A stretch of 64,000 bases of DNA from Lachnospira sp. GTDB lineage: Bacteria > Bacillota > Clostridia > Lachnospirales > Lachnospiraceae. A program made the translations under genes and the position numbers. The notes beneath the pieces are model-generated. The model saw only the letters and a program-made list of their open reading frames with translations. It made no database searches and was not told the origin of the DNA. This document shows, in pieces, positions 1-9,915 of this stretch (position 1 is the first letter of the stretch; each line of letters starts with the position of its first letter). The stretch covers positions 1-64,000 of the forward strand of contig SVDX01000006.1 in NCBI GenBank assembly GCA_015057605.1. Direction: 5' to 3'.

Positions 1-358
1 TAGCAAGTGTCTGCGCTTCAATACCTTGTGCTGCGTCAACTACTAAAATAGCACCATCGCAAGCTGCAAGGCTTCTTGAAACCTCATAGTTAAAGTCTAC
101 GTGTCCCGGTGTATCAATAAGATTGAAAATGTATTCTTCACCATCATTCGCCTTATATACTATACGCACAGTCTGCGCCTTAATAGTTATACCTCTTTCG
201 CGCTCTAAATCCATATTATCAAGGACCTGAGCCTGCATCTCACGGCTTGTGAGAAGACCTGTTTTTTCAATAATTCTGTCCGCTAAGGTCGACTTACCGT
301 GATCAATATGGGCTATAATACAAAAATTTCTAATTTTACTTTGGTCAATTGTTGCCAT
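1..358 (-). CDS. lepA: Elongation factor 4 (LepA), N-terminal part
   Basis: The gene runs off the left edge; the first 119 codons are present. The translation begins [21 protein letters not shown] and carries the GTPase motifs of a translation factor: the P-loop region [13 protein letters not shown], the switch-I stretch [13 protein letters not shown] and the G3 motif DTPGHVDF. The combination of [19 protein letters not shown] with ITIKAQ is typical of LepA rather than EF-G or TypA. LepA is a ribosome-associated GTPase that acts on stalled or mis-translocated elongation complexes. A GGAG ribosome binding site precedes the ATG at 358. The gene diverges from the ydcF-like gene, and each has its own promoter in the 130 bp between them. 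Confidence 0.93.
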   Translation of the reverse strand, partial: MATIDQSKIRNFCIIAHIDHGKSTLADRIIEKTGLLTSREMQAQVLDNMDLERERGITIKAQTVRIVYKANDGEEYIFNLIDTPGHVDFNYEVSRSLAACDGAILVVDAAQGIEAQTLA

Positions 359-389
359 TTAAAAACTCCATTTCTGACGTAATGCATTT

Positions 390-418
390 ATTATATCTTA
401 TGGCGCAAATATCGTCAA
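390..418 (-). promoter_or_regulatory. Promoter of lepA
   Basis: On the minus strand, TTGACG (418-413) and TATAAT (395-390) are separated by 17 bp, which is a near-consensus sigma-A promoter. It lies about 35 bp ahead of the lepA start codon. Confidence 0.75.
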
Positions 419-428
419 TAAATTCTAT

Positions 429-457
429 TTGATATTCTTTAAATTTCCCTATATAAT
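429..457 (+). promoter_or_regulatory. Promoter of the ydcF-like gene
   Basis: TTGATA (429-434) and TATAAT (452-457) are 17 bp apart, about 33 bp before the ATG at 490. It is divergent from and non-overlapping with the lepA promoter. Confidence 0.75.
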
Positions 458-489
458 AATAGTACTAAATAATTTAATGCGAGGTTTTT

Positions 490-1245
490 ATGATACTTGA
501 AATATTACTGCTTATACTTATGTTTATATTTATAATATATCCTATAATCGTTATTTGTCATGTAGGATTTTGCGGAATTGTTATGTTTTGGTTTGGCTTA
601 AGTTTAATTTTTCTTATATGGGCAATTCTTCATAGGCTTCACCGTACAAAAGTATTTGAATTAACACCATCTATCATATGGGGCTTTTATGGCCTTATAG
701 CCATTTTACTTGCATTTATTATTATTATGTCAGTATATGTTAACAGTCGTAGCGACGCCAAGGCAACTTACGGTGCCGAGTACATTATAGTTATTGGTGA
801 AGCAATCGACGATAATCAACCTGCGAATGAGCTTAAGGCGCGCCTTGATATGTGCTATGAATACTGGAAGAATAACAAGGATGCAATTATTATTGTTTCA
901 GGTGGTCAGGCTGATGATGAAACTATGGCAAGAGCAATTGTTATGCGTACTTATCTTATCCATATGGGCGTTGACGAGCATTCAATCATTATGGAAAATG
1001 TATCTTTAAACACTTACGAAAGCATTATTAACAGTTGCGAGTATATTGAATCAGTTAATATAAAGACCGTTGTAGTTACAAGCGACTATAATGCATTTCA
1101 TGCAGAAGCACTTATTAAAAACAACAAATTCACTAATGTCGAAGTTATTGCGGTGGATTCTAAACCAATCCTTCGCTTAAACTATACAGTCCGCGAGGTA
1201 TTTTCACTTATTAAGGATATAGTAAAACACGGACTTACATTATAA
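490..1245 (+). CDS. YdcF/SanA family (DUF218) membrane protein
   Basis: A 251-residue protein with three or so N-terminal hydrophobic segments (about residues 2-28, 31-48 and 62-82), followed by a soluble DUF218 domain (about 95-250). The domain shows the family's features: a YIIVIGEAI strand, an LKARLDMCYEYW helix, IIVSGGQADDET, a MENVSLNTYES motif and VVVTSDYNAFHAE. DUF218 proteins such as E. coli YdcF and SanA are linked to the cell envelope. YdcF binds S-adenosylmethionine, but the reaction is unknown. A GAGG ribosome site precedes the start. The cupin gene follows after 17 bp, so the two are probably co-transcribed. Confidence 0.8.
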   Translation: MILEILLLILMFIFIIYPIIVICHVGFCGIVMFWFGLSLIFLIWAILHRLHRTKVFELTPSIIWGFYGLIAILLAFIIIMSVYVNSRSDAKATYGAEYIIVIGEAIDDNQPANELKARLDMCYEYWKNNKDAIIIVSGGQADDETMARAIVMRTYLIHMGVDEHSIIMENVSLNTYESIINSCEYIESVNIKTVVVTSDYNAFHAEALIKNNKFTNVEVIAVDSKPILRLNYTVREVFSLIKDIVKHGLTL

Positions 1246-1262
1246 TCAAGGAGGTAAAATAT

Positions 1263-1583
1263 ATGTTTACATTTAACAATGATGTTAACGCAACAGCATG
1301 CGAACCAGGAGTTTCAAGAAAGGTATTATCATACTCAGACGAGCTTATGATGTGCGAAATTACATTTGAAAAGGGAGCTAAGGGTAACTTCCACTCTCAC
1401 AAGCATTTACAAATCACTTACATTGCAAAGGGAAGCTTTGAATTTACAATTGATGGAGAAACTAAGATTGTTAATCAGGGTGACAGCGTTTATATGCCAT
1501 CCAATGCAGTTCACGGCGTAACTTGTCTTGAAGAAGGTATCTTAGTAGATGTATTCAATCCTATGAGAGAGGATTTCGTATAA
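1263..1583 (+). CDS. Small single-domain cupin protein
   Basis: A 106-residue protein made of one cupin beta-barrel. Cupin motif 1 appears as GNFHSHKHLQITYIAKGSFEF and motif 2 as GDSVYMPSNAVHGV, keeping His, His and the late His as metal ligands. The usual Glu of motif 1 is replaced (HKHLQ). Such small cupins bind metals or sugars, or act as isomerase or regulatory modules; the sequence does not give the substrate. A strong AAGGAGG site lies upstream. The next gene begins one base after the stop codon, which indicates translational coupling. Confidence 0.82.
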   Translation: MFTFNNDVNATACEPGVSRKVLSYSDELMMCEITFEKGAKGNFHSHKHLQITYIAKGSFEFTIDGETKIVNQGDSVYMPSNAVHGVTCLEEGILVDVFNPMREDFV

Positions 1584-1584
1584 T

Positions 1585-2706
1585 ATGAACAAGAAAGAAA
1601 TCTTAGAGATACGCAAGCTTTTTACAAAGAACGATCACGTAATACGCAAAATGCGCGCCTGCTATGTCGATGCCGAGAAAAATATCGTTTCAACATTTAA
1701 CGATTCCTTTCATGCTCTTTCAGAAGGCGACTCATTTAAGTATCTTGACCTATTTAAACAAACACTTTCCGGTAGTTTAGGCAAAAATCTTCTTAATATG
1801 GAGTTTCCACTTGACGAAGAAAAGGAAGGTGGAAAGGCTGAATTTTTGTATCGTTTGAAGCAATCGCAATTAAATGACACAGCGCTTGTAGAAGAATTTT
1901 TCAATCGTATCATAGAGAATTATGACTACAATATGAATTATTACATAACACTTATTTATGCTGTGTACGATGTGCCAGGTCGTTCAAGCGATGGCGAAGA
2001 AATGTTTGATGCTTCCGATTCAACCTACGACTACATTTTGTGTAGCATTTGCCCTGTTAATCTTTCAAAAGCCGGATTGTCTTATAATATTGCAGACAAT
2101 ATATTTGAAGAACGTACACGTGATTGGATTGTTAATCCACCACAAAACGGCTTCTTATATCCTGCCTTCAATGAACGCAGCACGGATTTACACGCACTTT
2201 TGTATTACGCTAAGGATGTAGAAAATCTCAAGCCTGAATTTATTGAAAATGTACTTGGAAGCTACACACCAATCGGTGCAAAATCGCAAAAATCCGAATT
2301 TAACGCCATTATTTCCTCTGCTTTAGGTGACGAATGTGAATTTGACACAGTTGTAAGCCTACATACAGCACTTAATGAAATGCTTGAGGAAAGCAAGGAA
2401 AATACAGAACCACTTACCCTAAGTAGCTATGATGTGAAAAATCTGCTTGAAAAAAGTGGTGTAGAACCAGAACAAACTGCAACCATAGAACAAGATTTTG
2501 AAGAAAATGTCGGAAAGGATACTACCTTCCTCGCTTCTAACGTTGCTGCAACAAGAACCTTTGACATCAAAACGCCAGATGTTATAATCAAGGTTAATCC
2601 AGACAAAGCCGACTTAATTGAAAAAAGAATTATAGACGGCAGAGCCTGCCTCGTAATTGAAATCAACGATGGTCTAAGCGTAAATGGAATAGATGTGAAG
2701 ATATAA
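1585..2706 (+). CDS. DUF4317 family protein, function unknown
   Basis: A 373-residue protein beginning MNKKEILEIRKLFTKNDHVI, characteristic of the DUF4317 family that is widespread in Lachnospiraceae and other Clostridia and has no assigned function. There is no signal peptide or membrane segment, so it is expected to be cytoplasmic. The last 60 residues (after about 315) look like a small separate alpha/beta module (IKVNPDKADLIEKRIIDGRACLVIEI). It follows the cupin gene by one base and is closed by a strong intrinsic terminator, so ydcF-like, cupin and DUF4317 form one transcript. Confidence 0.8.
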   Translation: MNKKEILEIRKLFTKNDHVIRKMRACYVDAEKNIVSTFNDSFHALSEGDSFKYLDLFKQTLSGSLGKNLLNMEFPLDEEKEGGKAEFLYRLKQSQLNDTALVEEFFNRIIENYDYNMNYYITLIYAVYDVPGRSSDGEEMFDASDSTYDYILCSICPVNLSKAGLSYNIADNIFEERTRDWIVNPPQNGFLYPAFNERSTDLHALLYYAKDVENLKPEFIENVLGSYTPIGAKSQKSEFNAIISSALGDECEFDTVVSLHTALNEMLEESKENTEPLTLSSYDVKNLLEKSGVEPEQTATIEQDFEENVGKDTTFLASNVAATRTFDIKTPDVIIKVNPDKADLIEKRIIDGRACLVIEINDGLSVNGIDVKI

Positions 2707-2708
2707 AC

Positions 2709-2752
2709 AAAAAAGTCGTATTAAGAATCTTTTGCTTAATACGACTTTTTTT
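2709..2752 (+). terminator. Intrinsic terminator after DUF4317 gene
   Basis: The arms AAAAAGTCGTATTAAG and CTTAATACGACTTTTT pair perfectly around a short loop and run into T residues. The A-run on the other side makes it usable from both directions. Confidence 0.88.
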
Positions 2753-2804
2753 GCTTTTATCACCTTATACCACAAAGAAATGAACACACCAATGAATAAT
2801 AATA

Positions 2805-4928
2805 CTATTCTACCGTATAATTTATCCTTATCTCAAATCCCGATATAATCGAATATCCACCTTGGCCCCAGCCATAGTACATAAAGCCTTTTGTTGAGCC
2901 GTTAACCAATTTCTCTATATCAGATTTTTCTTTAATAATATATACCCACTCTTCGCCTCTAAGCCAGCTCTTTGCCTCAAGCTCTGTTGCACCGTAGTAA
3001 GTAGTAACTGAGCCTTCGCTCACGTAATTAGCTGCTGTCTTGATAGTTGAATATAGCTTAACATTTGCTTGTTCATTACCACCACTATCTTTTCTTGTAG
3101 CAACTATTTCGATACTCTTTATCTTAGCTGATGGTGAAAGTGACTTTATATAATCATTGATTTCTGCCATGTTTTTAATTTCAAATACTGTACCACCAAG
3201 TGTACTCATTCCGTTATACCAACTTCCTGTAGCCCACTGTGAATTACCATTTGATGGTGCTGCTGTACCTGCACCATTATGGATAACAGGATTTGAATTG
3301 TCATATCTTTCATATGCTGAGGTTGCCCAGTCTACATTAACCTTGATACCATCTGCATTAGCTGCACTTGATGTAATAACATTTGGTGCTGCCACTTTAC
3401 CTACTAAGACATCACACTGTGCTGTGATAGTACTATCTGCATTAGAAACACAGGTTACAACTGTATTACCCTTTGATAGGGCTGTTACAACACCTGAAGA
3501 TACTCCTGCAACAGTTGCATTTGTACTCTTCCATGTAAATGTTGAGTTTTCTATAACTGTTACCTTAGCTGTTGCTTTCTTGCCATTAGAAGATGTTGCT
3601 GTAATAGTTGCTTCGCCAGCCTTATAACCAAATATCTTGCCATCCTTTACTTCTGCCACTGATGCATCACTTGTTGAATACTTTATGTTGGCATTAGTAA
3701 CATTTGCATTAGGTGGATTGATAATAAGCTTAAGCTCTGCTGTATTTGGCTTGTATGAATTAACTGTAACTGAAAGATTCTTAGTTGCACTTACATTTTC
3801 AAGTACAATTGAGCTTTCGCTTATGCTTATGCTTGAAGGTGCGAGTTCAATCTCTACATCACCATTTACAAATACAAGACTGTCTACCTCTACTATTGAT
3901 TGAGCTACCGTAGTTGTTTGCTCATTATTCTTAGTATTGATAAATTGTGGTAGCTTAATCTTTATAATACCTTGATTAATAAGTACTATAACCACAATTA
4001 TCGAAATAAGTATCATCAGCAATACTACTGCTTTAATTATCTTTCCTATATGTAATGGTTTCTTTTCAGTTTTTTCCTTAACAATTGCTACATTATTCAT
4101 TAAAAGCTCACGTTGGAAATCCTCAAGTGTAGCTGTTCTTGTCTGTAGCTTTACTGACATCGCATTAAGTATTGCGTTAGCATCACTTCTCTTCATCTTA
4201 CGATTATATGATTTTGGTGACTTTAATTCATCATTACGTGCTCTATCTCTTGCTCCTATTGGAAGCACCCCAGACACTGCATAATACATTGTTGCTGCCA
4301 ACGAATATATTACCGAGCTTTCCTGATTCTTGATATTACGATAATACTTTTCCTCTGGCGAGAAGCCTTCTACTATCTCACTTGCAGAAAATTCTATTAT
4401 TCTATACGATCCGTCATTCATAAGCAAAATTCTGTCCGGCGTAATAGAATTATGGTATATCCCCATAGTCATAAGATTCTTTAAAAGAACTATGATATCA
4501 ATGAATTTGTCTTCTGCTTCGTCATACGACATATAACCTTCCTCGGACACATATGTGGTAATATTCCTTCCTTCAAAAGGCTCTGTAGCCATATACACTG
4601 TGTTGTTAGTTTTAAAGCAATCCTTAACCCTTAATAAGCCATCTATTGTCTTATTCTTTGCAAGCATCTTTGCTTCCGCAATAAATTCATTAACGCCAGC
4701 ATCAAATCTTTGTCTCTTATCGCCTTTATTCTCGATAATTACGTCTTCTTCTCCTTCAAAACGCACCACCAAATCAGATGGCATATATTCTCTAATTGCC
4801 ACCCTTTCGTTAGTTGCGATTAACTTAGCATCATATGTAATGCTATTATTATTGTACAATAATACTTTTTTAACTATATATTTATCAGCAAGTACTGTTC
4901 CTGTTTTTAAAGTTGCTGCCTTAGCCAT
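2805..4928 (-). CDS. Membrane pseudokinase with Ig-like extracellular domains
   Basis: A 707-residue protein. Residues 10-275 have the layout of a bacterial Ser/Thr kinase, but the catalytic residues are replaced. The glycine loop is missing, the VAIK lysine is Arg (VAIR, R46), HRD is HNS (159-161), the catalytic-loop Asn is Arg, and DFG is EFS (179-181). A single membrane helix follows (about 298-320). Outside lie bacterial Ig-like (Big_2) repeats at about 395-515, with SDASVAEVKDGKIFGYKAGEATITA and a second copy, and then a C-terminal beta-rich region (515-707) that I do not recognise. Expected topology is kinase fold inside, Ig domains outside. GGGAG precedes the ATG. The gene follows the helicase gene by 40 bp. 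It could be a scaffold or a signalling pseudoenzyme. Confidence 0.8.
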   Translation of the reverse strand: MAKAATLKTGTVLADKYIVKKVLLYNNNSITYDAKLIATNERVAIREYMPSDLVVRFEGEEDVIIENKGDKRQRFDAGVNEFIAEAKMLAKNKTIDGLLRVKDCFKTNNTVYMATEPFEGRNITTYVSEEGYMSYDEAEDKFIDIIVLLKNLMTMGIYHNSITPDRILLMNDGSYRIIEFSASEIVEGFSPEEKYYRNIKNQESSVIYSLAATMYYAVSGVLPIGARDRARNDELKSPKSYNRKMKRSDANAILNAMSVKLQTRTATLEDFQRELLMNNVAIVKEKTEKKPLHIGKIIKAVVLLMILISIIVVIVLINQGIIKIKLPQFINTKNNEQTTTVAQSIVEVDSLVFVNGDVEIELAPSSISISESSIVLENVSATKNLSVTVNSYKPNTAELKLIINPPNANVTNANIKYSTSDASVAEVKDGKIFGYKAGEATITATSSNGKKATAKVTVIENSTFTWKSTNATVAGVSSGVVTALSKGNTVVTCVSNADSTITAQCDVLVGKVAAPNVITSSAANADGIKVNVDWATSAYERYDNSNPVIHNGAGTAAPSNGNSQWATGSWYNGMSTLGGTVFEIKNMAEINDYIKSLSPSAKIKSIEIVATRKDSGGNEQANVKLYSTIKTAANYVSEGSVTTYYGATELEAKSWLRGEEWVYIIKEKSDIEKLVNGSTKGFMYYGWGQGGYSIISGFEIRINYTVE

Positions 4929-4968
4929 GCACTCACTCCCTAATCAAATTTTGTCTATATTTAGTATA

Positions 4969-6807
4969 TTATATCATATCATCCTCATTTTGTAACGCAA
5001 TTTCTGATACAAATCTCGAAATTTGTAGATTTTTCGCATTTTTCTTTTTGGTACTCATTATATGCAGTTCTTCCTTTGCTCTTGTCATCGCAACATAGAA
5101 CATTCTTCGCTCTTCTTCAAGTTCCTTATCTAAAAGGGCTTTTTTATATGGCGTTATGCCCTCATTTGCATCTATAATATACACAACCTTATATTCAAGT
5201 CCCTTTGAACTATGCATTGTTGAAAATGTTACCGCATCTTGTTCGTTTGATGTTGCGAATTCATTTTTTGTTTTTTCAATATACTCTGCAATATGCTCAA
5301 ACCACAAGTCAAAGGTTATATAAAGTTTAGCATTTTCCTGAATCTCATTTATTATATCTAAAAGCTCCTCATAGTCTATCTTTCTATATTTTGCATACTC
5401 CTGCAAATATTCATCATATCCTACCGCACGCCTTATATAATTGATAGCAGTAAACGGATTCAAATCACGAATTAGCTTTAAATCGTACTCAAGCTTATCA
5501 ATTCTATCAAGCACATAATCCTTATCTTCATAATAGGTTCTTAAACGTTCAAAATTTATTATTTCTTCATCAAGACAATCTTTTGTAATATATCTTGAAG
5601 GCTTGTTGATAATCTCTAAAATATTTTTCCTGCTATAATCTCCCAATGCAACCTTTATATAGGTTATCAAATGCTTTGCAACAAAATGCTCATAAATATT
5701 AGGTATAACATCTCTTGAGCGAAATGGTATATTATGCTCAAAAAATTTTTCAAGCAGCCTTCTTCCAACTGCATTTGTTCTAAATAAAATAGCAATATCA
5801 TTGTATTTATAATCATTTGCAATATAGGCTTTTACTTCTTCAACGATTTTTTCATTTTCCGCATTTGCATCTTCAAACTCCTCGATTCTAACAGGCATCC
5901 CTTCCTTTGCAAATGCTTTTATATCTTTTTCAAAACGTTCTTTATTGTTTTCTATCAGACGCGTTGCAGCCTCAACAATGTTAGGCGTTGAACGATAATT
6001 AACATCTAAGAGTATCTTTCTTGCACCCTCATAATCCTTTTCAAAACCAAGCATAATTGTGGTATCAGAGCCTCTAAAACCATAAATACTCTGATCATCA
6101 TCACCAACAATAAAAATGTTATTTTGTGGCATTGCCAAAAGCTTCATAATATCATATTGCAGCCTATTTATATCCTGAAATTCATCAATCAAAATATATT
6201 GATACTTTTCCTGCCATTTTCTTAGTATATCTTTTCTTTCATTAAACAATTGATGGCAATATAGCATCATATCATCAAAATCAATAAGCTTTTCCTTGTC
6301 TAAATTTTTGCAATAAAACCTGTAAATATCCCTAAATACAAGCACTGGGCAAGACAGTGCATTATATGTATCAATTGGATTTTTTTCTGTTTTTACCCTG
6401 CTTATTTCCGATAAAATCTGGCTTATAAAATCATTTTCATCTTCAATTTCAAGCTTATTAAAGAAAATATAATTAGATATTATACTTCTTTGACGTTCAG
6501 GCGAAATTACATCCTTTGCCGAATAATTGTATGCGTGCTTTATAATCGTGAAAAAAAGTGAATGAAATGTTGCAAATACAACTCTTGTGCTGCCACCAAT
6601 TATGCGCTCGTATCGTTCCTTCATCTCGGTCGCAGCCGCCTTTGTAAATGTAACTACTAAGATATTAGACGGATTAACTCCATATGTATCTGTAAGATAT
6701 TGTGTTCGTTTTGTAATGACGGTAGTTTTACCACTACCAGGTCCCGCTAGTACCATACACGGTCCCTTAAAATGCTCTATCGCATCTAATTGTGCCTTGT
6801 TATACAC
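4969..6807 (-). CDS. UvrD/Rep-type superfamily 1 DNA helicase
   Basis: A 612-residue 3'-5' helicase. Motifs in order are: Q-motif region NKAQLDAIEHF, Walker A GPGSGKTTVI, Ia TFTKAAATEM, Walker B ILIDEFQDIN, III VGDDDQSIYGFRGS, IV LDVNYRST, V TMHSSKGLEYKVVY and VI EERRMFYVAMTRAKEEL. It is shorter than PcrA/UvrD (about 720) because the C-terminal tail after motif VI is reduced to about 30 residues, so it is better called UvrD-like than pcrA. The start is GTG at 6807: GGGAGG lies 6 bases upstream, and an ATG two bases earlier is out of frame. A role in repair or in clearing the replication path is expected from the family. Confidence 0.9.
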   Translation of the reverse strand: MYNKAQLDAIEHFKGPCMVLAGPGSGKTTVITKRTQYLTDTYGVNPSNILVVTFTKAAATEMKERYERIIGGSTRVVFATFHSLFFTIIKHAYNYSAKDVISPERQRSIISNYIFFNKLEIEDENDFISQILSEISRVKTEKNPIDTYNALSCPVLVFRDIYRFYCKNLDKEKLIDFDDMMLYCHQLFNERKDILRKWQEKYQYILIDEFQDINRLQYDIMKLLAMPQNNIFIVGDDDQSIYGFRGSDTTIMLGFEKDYEGARKILLDVNYRSTPNIVEAATRLIENNKERFEKDIKAFAKEGMPVRIEEFEDANAENEKIVEEVKAYIANDYKYNDIAILFRTNAVGRRLLEKFFEHNIPFRSRDVIPNIYEHFVAKHLITYIKVALGDYSRKNILEIINKPSRYITKDCLDEEIINFERLRTYYEDKDYVLDRIDKLEYDLKLIRDLNPFTAINYIRRAVGYDEYLQEYAKYRKIDYEELLDIINEIQENAKLYITFDLWFEHIAEYIEKTKNEFATSNEQDAVTFSTMHSSKGLEYKVVYIIDANEGITPYKKALLDKELEEERRMFYVAMTRAKEELHIMSTKKKNAKNLQISRFVSEIALQNEDDMI

Positions 6808-6830
6808 ATTATACCTCCCTTTAGCTTAAT

Positions 6831-6854
6831 GAGGCTGCTTAAAAAAGCAGCCTC
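6831..6854. other. Perfect stem-loop between gltX and the helicase gene
   Basis: GAGGCTGCTT and AAGCAGCCTC form a perfect 10-bp stem with an AAAA loop (UUUU in the minus-strand RNA). No T-run follows on either strand, so it is probably not a classical terminator. It may be a processing or partial attenuation site in a gltX-helicase transcript. Confidence 0.55.
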
Positions 6855-6861
6855 TGTATTA

Positions 6862-8313
6862 TTAGCTTAAAAGTTCAATACCTTTTTTGATTCTTGCTAT
6901 AGTTTCATCTTTACCTATAAGCTCCATTATTTCAAATGCACCACATGGGCTTGTAGGCTTACCTGAAACTGCCGTTCTAATAGGCCATAAGCCTTGTCCA
7001 TTCTTAATTTCCTTCTTCGCAATATATTCCATAATAATATTATGAAGATTATCTACTGAATAGTCATTACATTCTTCAAGAATAGGTAATACTTCCTTTA
7101 ACACCTCAAGAGAAGATTCTTCATTAGTCTTCATCTTCTTATGTGTGTATATCTCTGTAGAATATTCCGGTAAAGTTTCAAAGAAATCTATTTGATCTTT
7201 GATATCAGGGAATACTTCAATTCTTGTCTTAACCATATCTGCAATCTTTGTTAAGTCCATAGGCTTTGAAATAACCTCTTTGATGTATGGCATTGCCATC
7301 TCATAATAGGTCTCATTGTCCATTTTCTTAATATATTCACCATTCATCCATTTTAATTTGTTAACATCAAATACAGCAGGTGATTTACCAATTCTCTTAT
7401 AATCAAAGTTCTTAATTAGTTCTTCAAGAGTAAATATCTCTTCATTACTTTCAGGGCTCCAGCCAAGTAGGGCAACATAGTTAACTATAGCCTCTGTTAC
7501 AAAGCCCTGCTCTAATAAATCTTCATATGAAGAGTGTCCACTTCTCTTACTTAACTTCTTGTGCTCCTCATTAGTAATAAGTGGGCAGTGTACATATACA
7601 GGAACTTCCCAGCCAAATGCATTATAAAGTCTGTTGTACTTTGGCGAAGATGAAAGGTATTCATTACCTCTTACAACATGTGTAATACCCATTAAATGGT
7701 CATCTACAACATTTGCAAAATTGTATGTAGGATAACCATCAGACTTAATTAAAACCATGTCGTCAAGCTCTGAGTTGTCAACTGTAATATCACCATATAT
7801 TTCGTCAGAAAATGTAGTTGTACCAGTTGTAGGATTGTTCTGTCTTATAACATAAGGTACTCCGGCAGCCAACTTAGCCTCTACCTCTTCCTTTGATAAT
7901 GATAAGCAATGCTTGTCATATACTGTTATCTCTTTGTCGCCTTCAATACTTGTCTTAAGGCTCTCTAATCTTTCTTTATCACAGAAGCAATAATATGCTT
8001 CTCCCTTTTCAATTAACTGCTTAGCATATTCAAGATAAATACCGCTTGCCTGTCTCTCACTTTGAACATAAGGGCCTACGCCACCGTCCTTATCCGGACC
8101 TTCATCATGAATAAGGCCTGTCTTTGCAAGAGTTCTATAAATAATATCAATAGCACCCTCCACAAATCTTTCCTGGTCTGTATCCTCGATTCTTAATAAA
8201 TAATCTCCATCACTATGCTTTGCTATCAAATATGCATATAAAGCTGTTCTTAAATTACCAACGTGCATTCTGCCTGTAGGGCTTGGTGCAAATCTTGTTC
8301 TTACTTTACTCAT
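6862..8313 (-). CDS. gltX: Glutamyl-tRNA synthetase
   Basis: A class I aminoacyl-tRNA synthetase that charges tRNA with glutamate. The HIGH-type motif appears in [18 protein letters not shown] near the N-terminus and the KMSKS-type motif in [18 protein letters not shown]. The C-terminal alpha-helical anticodon-binding region is present; the length of 483 residues is normal for bacterial GluRS. I place the start at the ATG at 8313 rather than the in-frame ATG at 8319, because GGAG (8324-8321) is 7 bases from the former and only 1 base from the latter. Many Firmicutes use a non-discriminating GluRS with GatCAB; this sequence alone does not settle that. Confidence 0.95.
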   Translation of the reverse strand: MSKVRTRFAPSPTGRMHVGNLRTALYAYLIAKHSDGDYLLRIEDTDQERFVEGAIDIIYRTLAKTGLIHDEGPDKDGGVGPYVQSERQASGIYLEYAKQLIEKGEAYYCFCDKERLESLKTSIEGDKEITVYDKHCLSLSKEEVEAKLAAGVPYVIRQNNPTTGTTTFSDEIYGDITVDNSELDDMVLIKSDGYPTYNFANVVDDHLMGITHVVRGNEYLSSSPKYNRLYNAFGWEVPVYVHCPLITNEEHKKLSKRSGHSSYEDLLEQGFVTEAIVNYVALLGWSPESNEEIFTLEELIKNFDYKRIGKSPAVFDVNKLKWMNGEYIKKMDNETYYEMAMPYIKEVISKPMDLTKIADMVKTRIEVFPDIKDQIDFFETLPEYSTEIYTHKKMKTNEESSLEVLKEVLPILEECNDYSVDNLHNIIMEYIAKKEIKNGQGLWPIRTAVSGKPTSPCGAFEIMELIGKDETIARIKKGIELLS

Positions 8314-8439
8314 ATCCATTCTCCATTCTTATTCAGATATTTCATCTTAACATTTTTTGAGTTAAATGTCCATAAATCTCTTGTTTATTTATTAAAAATT
8401 TAGTATCATATAGTGTAGCAGACAAAGGAGGTTTTTCTT

Positions 8440-8976
8440 ATGAATACATTAGATTGTATCAAAACAAGACGCAGTATCAGACGTTTTAAACCTGAAGCTG
8501 TTTCACATGAAATTATTGAAAATATTATTTATTATACTACTTATTCTCCTTCTTGGAAAAATTCTTTCGTTCCACGATTCATCGCAATCGAGGATTCAGA
8601 ATTAATTAATACAATTGCTTCTAATTACGTTCCAGATTTTAACAAACCTAGAATTATAACTGCACCATTACTTATGGTAGTTACAGCGATTAAGAATCGT
8701 TCAGGCTTTGAACGTGATGGTTCTTTTAGCACTGAAAAAGGTGACCGTTGGACACATTTTGATAGTGGTATAGCTAGCCAGACTCTTTGTCTTGCAGCTC
8801 ATGAATACGGTCTTGGTTCTGTTATCCTAGGTCTTTACGATGCCAAAGGTATAACTGAATTATTACAAATTCCAGACGACAGAGAAATCATAGCGCTTAT
8901 ACCTATGGGGTATCCTGACGAAGCTCCGGAAGCTCCTAAGAGACGTGCTGTCGCAGATGTATTAGAATACAAATAA
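8440..8976 (+). CDS. Nitroreductase family flavoprotein
   Basis: A 178-residue protein of the nitroreductase (FMN-dependent oxidoreductase) superfamily. It shows the N-terminal CIKTRRSIRRFKP signature that binds the FMN phosphate, the SPSWKNSFVPRF segment near the flavin, the GIASQTLCLAAHEYGLGSVIL helix and the ALIPMGYPDE strand-turn close to the C-terminus. The family reduces nitro compounds, quinones or enones with NAD(P)H; the physiological substrate cannot be read from the sequence. The AAAGGAGG ribosome site is strong. pyrB starts 12 bp after the stop, so the enzyme is probably co-expressed with pyrimidine biosynthesis. Confidence 0.88.
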   Translation: MNTLDCIKTRRSIRRFKPEAVSHEIIENIIYYTTYSPSWKNSFVPRFIAIEDSELINTIASNYVPDFNKPRIITAPLLMVVTAIKNRSGFERDGSFSTEKGDRWTHFDSGIASQTLCLAAHEYGLGSVILGLYDAKGITELLQIPDDREIIALIPMGYPDEAPEAPKRRAVADVLEYK

Positions 8977-8988
8977 AAGGAGGCCTAT

Positions 8989-9915
8989 ATGAGACATTTA
9001 ATTAGTCCATTGGATTTTTCAGTTGAAGAATTAGACAAGCTTTTATCTCTTGCAAAAGACATTTCAGAGAATCCTAAGAAATATTCAAAATGCTGTGAAG
9101 GCAAGAAGCTTGCCACACTTTTTTACGAACCAAGTACAAGAACACGTTTAAGCTTTGAAGCAGCAATGCTCAATCTTGGCGGTTCAGTATTAGGCTTTTC
9201 ATCGGCAGATTCATCTTCTGCTGCTAAGGGTGAAAGCGTTTCAGATACCATTAGGGTTATTTCATGCTATGCAGACATTTGTGCAATGCGTCACCCTAAG
9301 GAAGGTGCCCCAATGGTAGCTGCTTCAAAATCAGGCATACCTGTTATTAATGCAGGTGACGGCGGACACCAGCATCCAACTCAAACACTTACAGATTTAC
9401 TTACAATAAAAGCTTTAAAAGGCAAGCTTGGCAATATGACAATAGGTCTTTGTGGTGACTTAAAATTTGGTCGTACAGTTCACTCACTCATCCACTCACT
9501 TGTTAGGTATGAAAACATCAAATTTGTTCTCATTTCTCCAAAAGAGCTTCGTGTTCCAGACTACATCAAAGAAGATGTACTTGATGAGCATGGCGTAGAA
9601 TACAAAGAAGTGGAAAACCTTGAGGATGTAATGGGTGAGCTCGACATTTTATATATGACAAGAGTTCAAAGAGAACGTTTCTTCAACGAGGATGATTATA
9701 TCCGTATGAAAGACTTTTACATTTTAGATACAGCCAAAATGCAACTTGCAAAGGATGATATGCTTGTATTACATCCACTTCCAAGAGTTAATGAAATCTC
9801 TGTGGATGTAGATGACGACCCACGTGCAGCATATTTTAAACAAGCTCAATATGGCGTATACGTAAGAATGGCTCTTATAATGACTTTATTGGAGGTGTCA
9901 CTCGATGAACAATAA
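8989..9915 (+). CDS. pyrB: Aspartate carbamoyltransferase, catalytic chain
   Basis: A 308-residue catalytic subunit that joins carbamoyl phosphate and aspartate to N-carbamoyl-aspartate in UMP synthesis. The carbamoyl-phosphate loop [16 protein letters not shown], the 80s-loop equivalent [13 protein letters not shown], the HPTQTLTDL motif, the aspartate-binding [10 protein letters not shown] and the HPLPRVNEI segment are all present. The overlapping pyrI shows that it forms the allosteric class B (dodecameric) enzyme. AAAGGAGG precedes the ATG. No PyrR attenuator is visible directly in front; the gene is read through from the nitroreductase gene. Confidence 0.97.
   Translation: MRHLISPLDFSVEELDKLLSLAKDISENPKKYSKCCEGKKLATLFYEPSTRTRLSFEAAMLNLGGSVLGFSSADSSSAAKGESVSDTIRVISCYADICAMRHPKEGAPMVAASKSGIPVINAGDGGHQHPTQTLTDLLTIKALKGKLGNMTIGLCGDLKFGRTVHSLIHSLVRYENIKFVLISPKELRVPDYIKEDVLDEHGVEYKEVENLEDVMGELDILYMTRVQRERFFNEDDYIRMKDFYILDTAKMQLAKDDMLVLHPLPRVNEISVDVDDDPRAAYFKQAQYGVYVRMALIMTLLEVSLDEQ

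Noticed and set aside
3157..3903. Plus-strand open frames opposite the pseudokinase gene
   Set aside because: Long antisense frames caused by codon bias of a Ser/Thr/Val-rich protein; no start signals.
6831..6854. gltX stem-loop as an intrinsic terminator
   Set aside because: The stem is perfect but no T-run follows on either strand; kept only as an unassigned stem-loop.
8989..9915. PyrR attenuator for pyrB
   Set aside because: Only 12 bp separate pyrB from the nitroreductase gene and no PyrR-binding loop is visible upstream of that gene.
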